The position numbers and the translations under genes are program-made. Positions 16,518 to 20,595 of a stretch of 20,595 nucleotides of DNA are shown one piece after another. Below the pieces are notes generated by a model that had not been told where the DNA came from, made no database searches, and saw only the letters and a program-made list of their open reading frames with translations. Each line of letters opens with the position of its first letter. Positions within the stretch are counted from its first letter, which is position 1. The DNA lies in NCBI GenBank assembly GCA_030740295.1, contig JASLXP010000761.1, positions 1 through 20,595 on the forward strand, in the 5' to 3' direction. The stretch comes from Planctomycetota bacterium (GTDB lineage: Bacteria > Planctomycetota > PUPC01 > JACPCR01).

Positions 16518-16958
16518 TCAGGGGCGAGCCCGGGGAATGACACCTTTCCGGCCAAGGCTGTTGAGTTCCCGCTTCACCTTGCCTGCCGTTTCCATGACGT
16601 CGGCGCCGTAATCATTGGAGGTCTTGTAGTCGCCTTTATTGTACGCGTTGACGGCCTTCGAAAAATTGTTGGCCATTTCCAGCAGATGTTTGTGCAGCGT
16701 CTTGGCCTCCTTTGGCGCGCGCATCTGTTTGACCAGGGCCAGATTGGCGGACGCTATTCGGGATGCGTAAGTGCCAACGGATCTCTCGCCCTGGTGAGCT
16801 TTGAGATTGAGTAGAAGAACTCCACTCACCTGCACCATGGCCTGGCCCACGTGGACCAACTCCTGGGTCATCTTTGATCCCTGGGACTGAGCGTGAAGGC
16901 CCGGCAAAGCCATTATGGCCGTGAGACCAGCAGCGACTGTAATATTGCGCAAGTTCAT
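16518..16958 (-). CDS. Small exported helical protein, function unknown
   Basis: The product has 146 residues, beginning with a signal peptide (about 1-23, ending GLHA-QSQ). The mature part is predicted by eye to be all-helical, with charged amphipathic stretches ('HKHLLEMANNFSKAVNAYNK'), and could be a four-helix bundle such as a cytochrome b562/c'-like fold. There is no CxxCH motif, so c-type haem is ruled out. The start is secure: AAGGAGG (complement of 16966-16972) lies 7 bp upstream, and the ATG overlaps the stop of the upstream gene as ATGA. The coupling suggests it is made together with the GHL6-like protein. I do not recognise the family. Confidence 0.7.
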   Translation of the reverse strand: MNLRNITVAAGLTAIMALPGLHAQSQGSKMTQELVHVGQAMVQVSGVLLLNLKAHQGERSVGTYASRIASANLALVKQMRAPKEAKTLHKHLLEMANNFSKAVNAYNKGDYKTSNDYGADVMETAGKVKRELNSLGRKGVIPRARP

Positions 16959-16972
16959 GAGTCTTCCTCCTT
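16955..16972 (-). promoter_or_regulatory. RBS and ATGA overlap coupling two - strand genes
   Basis: AAGGAGG (complement of 16966-16972), inside the last codons of the GHL6-like gene, is followed after 7 bp by the ATG of the small exported protein (16958-16956). That ATG overlaps the TGA of the upstream gene (16957-16955). This is the strongest ribosome-binding site in the window and fixes the downstream start. Confidence 0.75.
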
Positions 16973-19027
16973 TGTGGGTTCATCTAGTTCGAAATCGACC
17001 ATGATAACCTCGTATTCGTCAAGTTCGGGTATGACGAGCTGCATCTTCTTAGTGGTAGCTTCTTTCTTGAATTGAAGCCCGCTGACCAGCGCCCTCGGAT
17101 TAGAGATTGTGGTCGGCTTCTTGAAATGGATGTAAAGGCTGACGTCGCGAAGGGTAAAGATCTTATCAATCGGCCGGCTGAGATCTGCACTCAGATTGAC
17201 CAGATGGATGACCATCCGTTTGGGTTGCTGATAAAGCGAGACGGAAACCGAACCTTCAGATTCGATCTCTACCGGAATGTTGCTCTGCGAAACCCACTCA
17301 ACGGATTCCCTCAGCAGGAGCTGAATATCCCGGGAACTTTGCGTACCGAAAGCCAGCTCCGGCTGCCACGGAAAATAAACGGCCCGACCTTCACCGTAAC
17401 TGTGCGCAAGGATAGCCGGCGCCGGGACCTTGCCCTGGCTTGGTGTCTCATGAAAAGTGCCCAGAACCAGTGAAGGCTGATGTTTCTCGCAAACGAGGTA
17501 GCGATTCGTGCCAGGCAACGCCACACCGGATGGAAGTGGCGCCGTGACCGGATGCGGAATGCGGCCGGAAAGGAACACCGACGCATGGGATTCCTTCCCT
17601 CTTGTCTCCACATAATCCGCGCCGAATACATCGGCAAGACCGAAGTTTTCCCGCTTCTTGCCATTCTCATCAAAGAGCGAGGTGCGCCCGGTAGCAATCA
17701 GGCCGCCACCGGCTTTTACGAAACTATCAATGACCTGGATGGTTCTCTCGTCCATGAATCTCACGTCCGGCAGACACAGGACGTCGTTATCGGAAAGCTG
17801 GCGAATATAGTGGCCGGTAATCGCCAGATTGACGGGCATACCGACCCTCATGAGAGCGGAGTACATGGCCAGCTCAGATGAAGGCGCGGCGGTGGGTGAA
17901 TCCAAATGATGCAGCACTTTCTGAACTGTCCGCTCCCGCGCGGAATGCCCGAGCCCGCGTGTCTGAGGCAGGAGGAGGAACGTCTTGCGGGTGTTGGCCC
18001 GATAATCGAACGCGCCCTGCGAACGCTTCACGATGCCGAAGACATCCGCCACACCTGGAAGGCTCCGGTAATCCCTCAACGGAAAGCCGGTCAAATCCGG
18101 GAAGCAGCCGGCTGCGATGTTCTGCGCCAGCTCGGATTTTATCTGTACGGTCGGCCGGGCAGCCGGATGCTCATGATGGGAAATCTCGGCACAGTATGAG
18201 ACTTCACGAATCACCGGTCCGGAAAACAGGGAGGCGTAATGTGACATTCCGCCGATCTGCCATGCCTCCTGGCGAGGGGGTGGTTTCGAGAGCCACAGTC
18301 CATCACATATCCGTTCCGAGGTGTGCGTCGGTGGGAAATCATCCATCAACAGAGCGCATCCAGGCTGGTAGCTCTTGATCTGACTGCTTACTTCCGTCAT
18401 GAGTTTTTCAGTCTCGGTATCCAACCAGTCAAGATAGAAGACCGTCGCTTTCTCATTGAGGTCCTCAAGAGACTGCGGGATATCCATCTCGGATTCATGG
18501 GAAAACTTACTCAGACATGTAACACAAACACAGTGCGGTACGCGCAGCCCTCGGATGAGACAGCCAGCCGGGTGATAGGTCGAGCAGATTTCACCAATCG
18601 CACGGATGAGAAAATCGCGGTAAGTGCCCATCAGGCACGCGCTGAATACCGGCGGGTCGCCGAACTCCGCGTGGGCCCCGTCCGCCAGCTTGATCGCGCC
18701 CTCGGGCGCGAGCGGGTGCTGTTTGTGAATGCCAAGTGCATCGATCTGAATCACCAGCGAGATTTCGTGGGTATCGCAGGCCACTTGTGCGATCTTTACC
18801 AGGTCACGTTCCCCTAGCCCCTCCGCGTGCGGCGCAACGCGGCTCGGAAAAAATGCCGTGCCTTCCGCACTGATCCCGTGGATGCGGAACACATTGGCAT
18901 TGCACTCTACAGCCTTAGCGACCACCTGTTCGATATCAAGATCAGCGGTCGCCAAGTTGCATTGATTAAGGTCGAGCGTGCAGGACCGCGGCGCTCTCAT
19001 CCAGGATGGAACTTTCCTCTTTCCCAT
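16955..19027 (-). CDS. GHL6-like hypothetical glycosyl hydrolase with beta-galactosidase-trimerisation-like domain
   Basis: The product has 690 residues without a signal peptide, so it is probably cytoplasmic. Residues about 10-250 follow the hypothetical glycosyl hydrolase 6 pattern: 'FRIHGISAEGTAFFPSRVAP' near 47-66, a barrel strand 'SLVIQIDA', and the cysteine cluster HCVCVTCLSKF (Cys166, Cys168, Cys171) that in relatives reads like 'C.C..C...F'. Residues about 345-475 resemble the class I amidotransferase-like/trimerisation domain of GH42-type beta-galactosidases ('VLCLPDVRFMDERTIQVIDS', 'GGGLIATGRTS'). The C-terminal 100 residues are beta-rich. Catalytic residues and substrate are not established for this family. 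The ATG at 19027 has no clear ribosome-binding site. The next gene overlaps its stop by 4 bp, and its 3' end also encodes that gene's Shine-Dalgarno sequence. Confidence 0.72.
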   Translation of the reverse strand: MGKRKVPSWMRAPRSCTLDLNQCNLATADLDIEQVVAKAVECNANVFRIHGISAEGTAFFPSRVAPHAEGLGERDLVKIAQVACDTHEISLVIQIDALGIHKQHPLAPEGAIKLADGAHAEFGDPPVFSACLMGTYRDFLIRAIGEICSTYHPAGCLIRGLRVPHCVCVTCLSKFSHESEMDIPQSLEDLNEKATVFYLDWLDTETEKLMTEVSSQIKSYQPGCALLMDDFPPTHTSERICDGLWLSKPPPRQEAWQIGGMSHYASLFSGPVIREVSYCAEISHHEHPAARPTVQIKSELAQNIAAGCFPDLTGFPLRDYRSLPGVADVFGIVKRSQGAFDYRANTRKTFLLLPQTRGLGHSARERTVQKVLHHLDSPTAAPSSELAMYSALMRVGMPVNLAITGHYIRQLSDNDVLCLPDVRFMDERTIQVIDSFVKAGGGLIATGRTSLFDENGKKRENFGLADVFGADYVETRGKESHASVFLSGRIPHPVTAPLPSGVALPGTNRYLVCEKHQPSLVLGTFHETPSQGKVPAPAILAHSYGEGRAVYFPWQPELAFGTQSSRDIQLLLRESVEWVSQSNIPVEIESEGSVSVSLYQQPKRMVIHLVNLSADLSRPIDKIFTLRDVSLYIHFKKPTTISNPRALVSGLQFKKEATTKKMQLVIPELDEYEVIMVDFELDEPTKEEDS

Positions 19028-19205
19028 GAAATCCGGTAATCTTCGCTCGTGTAGAATCCCGTGGTGTGAACGTCCGTGACTATATCAGAAAGTCTGTTGA
19101 ACGTAATGCCAGACTTCAGAGGAGCGCGGTTGATCCGACTTGCAGGTACCTTCGACACGTTAGTCCGTCCGCAGCGTTGGTTTCACCCATCCGCCCCCAC
19201 CCATC

Positions 19206-20213
19206 CTACTGCCCTCTGCAATCCTGGACCAACTGCTTGAGATCTCCCTCTTTGCCGATAGTCACGAGGATATCGCCCTGGTGAATCAACTCGTCCGGCT
19301 TGGGGTTGAAAACCATTTCCCCGCCGCTCTGTTTGATGGCAACGATGATGGCGTCGTACCTGCTTTTGAATGCTGACTCCACCACAGTCTTGCCGTCGAT
19401 CATGGAGCCGTCACGGACCCGGATTTCCTCCATGCTGAGGGGCAGGTATTCGCGATGGGTCGCCAATTCCAGGAACTCGAGAACGGTGGGCTTCAATGCC
19501 GCCTGCAGCATTCGAGTGCCCGCAATCTTGTAAGGCGAAACTACTTTGTCCGCGCCGATTCTTTTCAGACGCACCTCGGCCTTCTCATCGAGAGCGCGGG
19601 CGATGACCTTTACCTTCGGATTCAGCTCTTTGGCCGCCATGGTCAGGTAGAGGTTGTCCGCATCCGTTGCGAGCAAAGCGAAAAGCGTGGTGGCGTGTTC
19701 GATACCTGCCTCTCTCAGAATGTCCGCATCGGTAGCGTCACCCGAGACGGCCATGAAGCCGGCATCGCCGATCTCGTCCAGCAGAGCCGGCTCGCCTTCG
19801 ATGAGGCAAAAGGGCATGCCTCGGCCGTGGAGGTCTACGGCCACTGGTTGCCCCACGCGGCCAAAACCGCAGACGATCATATGTTCCCGGAGCCTGGCAA
19901 TTTCTTTCTGCATGCGACGTCTCCCCATGATTTCGACCAGTTCTCCTTCGAGCAGGATCTGGCCGATACGTGTGATGGTGTATAGCGCCGTCCCGATCCC
20001 TGCAACTACCAGAAATATCGTGAACAACCTTCCGGCATCCGTCAGTGGGTTCACCTCCATGAACCCGACTGTCGATATGGTAATGACGGTCATGTAAAGC
20101 GCGTCAAGAATACTCCAGCCTTCGATGAGCGAGTAACCCGCCGTTCCTACGACCATCCACACTAACAGAAGGACTACTCCACGAACCACGCGTACATAGG
20201 CTGGCATCTTCAT
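19206..20213 (-). CDS. Potassium channel with RCK (TrkA-N/TrkA-C) domains
   Basis: The product has 335 residues. Two membrane helices (about 12-30 and 62-85) flank a pore helix and the selectivity filter TVGF (48-51, in ITISTVGFMEV), so this is a 2-TM K+ channel. The RCK N-domain begins near residue 112 with the Rossmann loop CGFGRVGQ (Gly116, Gly118, Gly121) and an acidic residue at the end of the second strand (Glu139). The C-terminal RCK/TrkA-C domain spans about 256-330. The layout matches MthK/YugO-type channels, which form tetramers gated by cytoplasmic ligands such as Ca2+ or nucleotides; the ligand here is not known. Either of two in-frame ATGs (residues 1 and 3) could be the start, and neither has a good ribosome-binding site. 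It lies 178 bp upstream of the GHL6-like gene on the same strand. Confidence 0.88.
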   Translation of the reverse strand: MKMPAYVRVVRGVVLLLVWMVVGTAGYSLIEGWSILDALYMTVITISTVGFMEVNPLTDAGRLFTIFLVVAGIGTALYTITRIGQILLEGELVEIMGRRRMQKEIARLREHMIVCGFGRVGQPVAVDLHGRGMPFCLIEGEPALLDEIGDAGFMAVSGDATDADILREAGIEHATTLFALLATDADNLYLTMAAKELNPKVKVIARALDEKAEVRLKRIGADKVVSPYKIAGTRMLQAALKPTVLEFLELATHREYLPLSMEEIRVRDGSMIDGKTVVESAFKSRYDAIIVAIKQSGGEMVFNPKPDELIHQGDILVTIGKEGDLKQLVQDCRGQ

Positions 20214-20228
20214 ACCCAGGCTGGCATC
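20198..20228. repeat. 11-bp direct repeat around the channel start
   Basis: AGGCTGGCATC occurs at 20198-20208 and again at 20218-20228, exactly 20 bp apart. On the - strand the two copies give ATGCCAGCCT before and after the proposed ATG, so a five-codon frame (MPAWV, stop) precedes and overlaps the true start. It may be a small tandem duplication of the start region. Confidence 0.5.
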
Positions 20229-20507
20229 CAGAGATTGAGTTTCATACTTCGGATTTCAATACCGGAACAGGGCGTAAACATGTACTTTTACATCCACTCG
20301 GACTGAACTCCGATGTGTACCCCACCAACGGATTTTGTCCACAGAACTGCAGAAGAAACGAATGGCGACGAGTCCAAATGGAGCGACCAACCGAAGAAGA
20401 ATGTCCAGCAAGAGTACAGAGAGGACTTGTTACAATGCGCTATTCTCTAGACATCAGACTCGTCCTCACACCAGTCCACCAAGACGGAGTCGTGGTGTGG
20501 GGTTTTA
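20214..20507. other. Region upstream of the channel gene, no supported gene
   Basis: This stretch of about 290 bp holds no convincing CDS. An ATG at 20435 (preceded by GAGAGG at about 20419-20424) opens a frame that runs off the window; its first eight residues (MRYSLDIR) resemble the N-terminus of IS630-type transposases, but the similarity stops there. CCTCACACCA (20464-20473) pairs with TGGTGTGGGG (20493-20502), 9 of 10 positions, followed by TTTT. This could be a terminator or an element end. Confidence 0.35.
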
Positions 20508-20595
20508 AGGGGGGGGCCCCCGGGCGGGGGGGGAGAGCCCCCCCCCCCGCGGGGGGGTTGGGGGGGCCGCGCAAGTCGGGGGAGCGCCCCCCCCC
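20508..20595. other. G/C homopolymer tail, probable sequencing or assembly artefact
   Basis: The last 88 bases consist almost wholly of runs of G and C of 5-12 bases, unlike anything else in the window. They end at the window edge directly after an inverted repeat. This looks like low-quality read extension at a contig end rather than genomic sequence. Confidence 0.75.

Noticed and set aside
16518..16958. c-type cytochrome for the small exported helical protein
   Set aside because: There is no CxxCH motif, and the sequence contains no cysteine at all.

Overview
This window reads as bacterial chromosome from a free-living polysaccharide degrader, most likely of the Planctomycetes-Verrucomicrobia-Lentisphaerae (PVC) group or a similar lineage such as Hydrogenedentota. 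That placement is an inference from protein style: a hydrazine-synthase-alpha-like haem protein with a levanase-type tail, very large multi-domain secreted glycan-active proteins, a GHL6-type hydrolase and GC-rich REP-like palindromes. No rRNA, tRNA or CRISPR array was seen, and nothing fixes the species.

Layout. (1) Positions 1-8497, + strand: the 3' part of an HzsA-related three-haem protein, a DinB-family protein, a small P-loop kinase-like protein and a 1413-residue secreted putative glycoside hydrolase. The last two overlap by 4 bp (ATGA), and the four genes may form one transcription unit. (2) Positions 8498-10968, accessory DNA: a nested palindrome of about 210 bp, a doubtful small membrane ORF, a group II intron without a reverse transcriptase gene (about 9359-10301, with recognisable domains V and VI), and a short gene with an orphan GspE-like domain. 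(3) Positions 10969-15336, - strand: a 1455-residue secreted protein joining an SGNH-hydrolase domain, two DNRLRE-type modules, an FN3-like module and a GH123/DUF4091-like region. (4) Positions 15337-16517: an intergenic region with a two-hairpin inverted repeat, then a SIS-domain sugar-phosphate isomerase-like gene. (5) Positions 16518-20213, - strand: a small exported helical protein translationally coupled to a GHL6-like hydrolase, and behind them a K+ channel with RCK domains. (6) Positions 20214-20595: a contig end that runs into G/C homopolymers and is probably not trustworthy.

How the genes may work together (inference): two large exported glycan-active proteins and a cytoplasmic GHL6-like hydrolase suggest use of complex, perhaps ester-decorated or amino-sugar-containing, polysaccharides. 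The HzsA-like protein may be a periplasmic redox or carbohydrate-binding partner. No SusC/SusD pair, sulfatase, transporter or dedicated regulator is visible, so this is not a classical polysaccharide-utilisation locus. The least explained items are the palindromes, the ORF-less intron, the orphan GspE-like domain and the SIS protein with an altered metal site.
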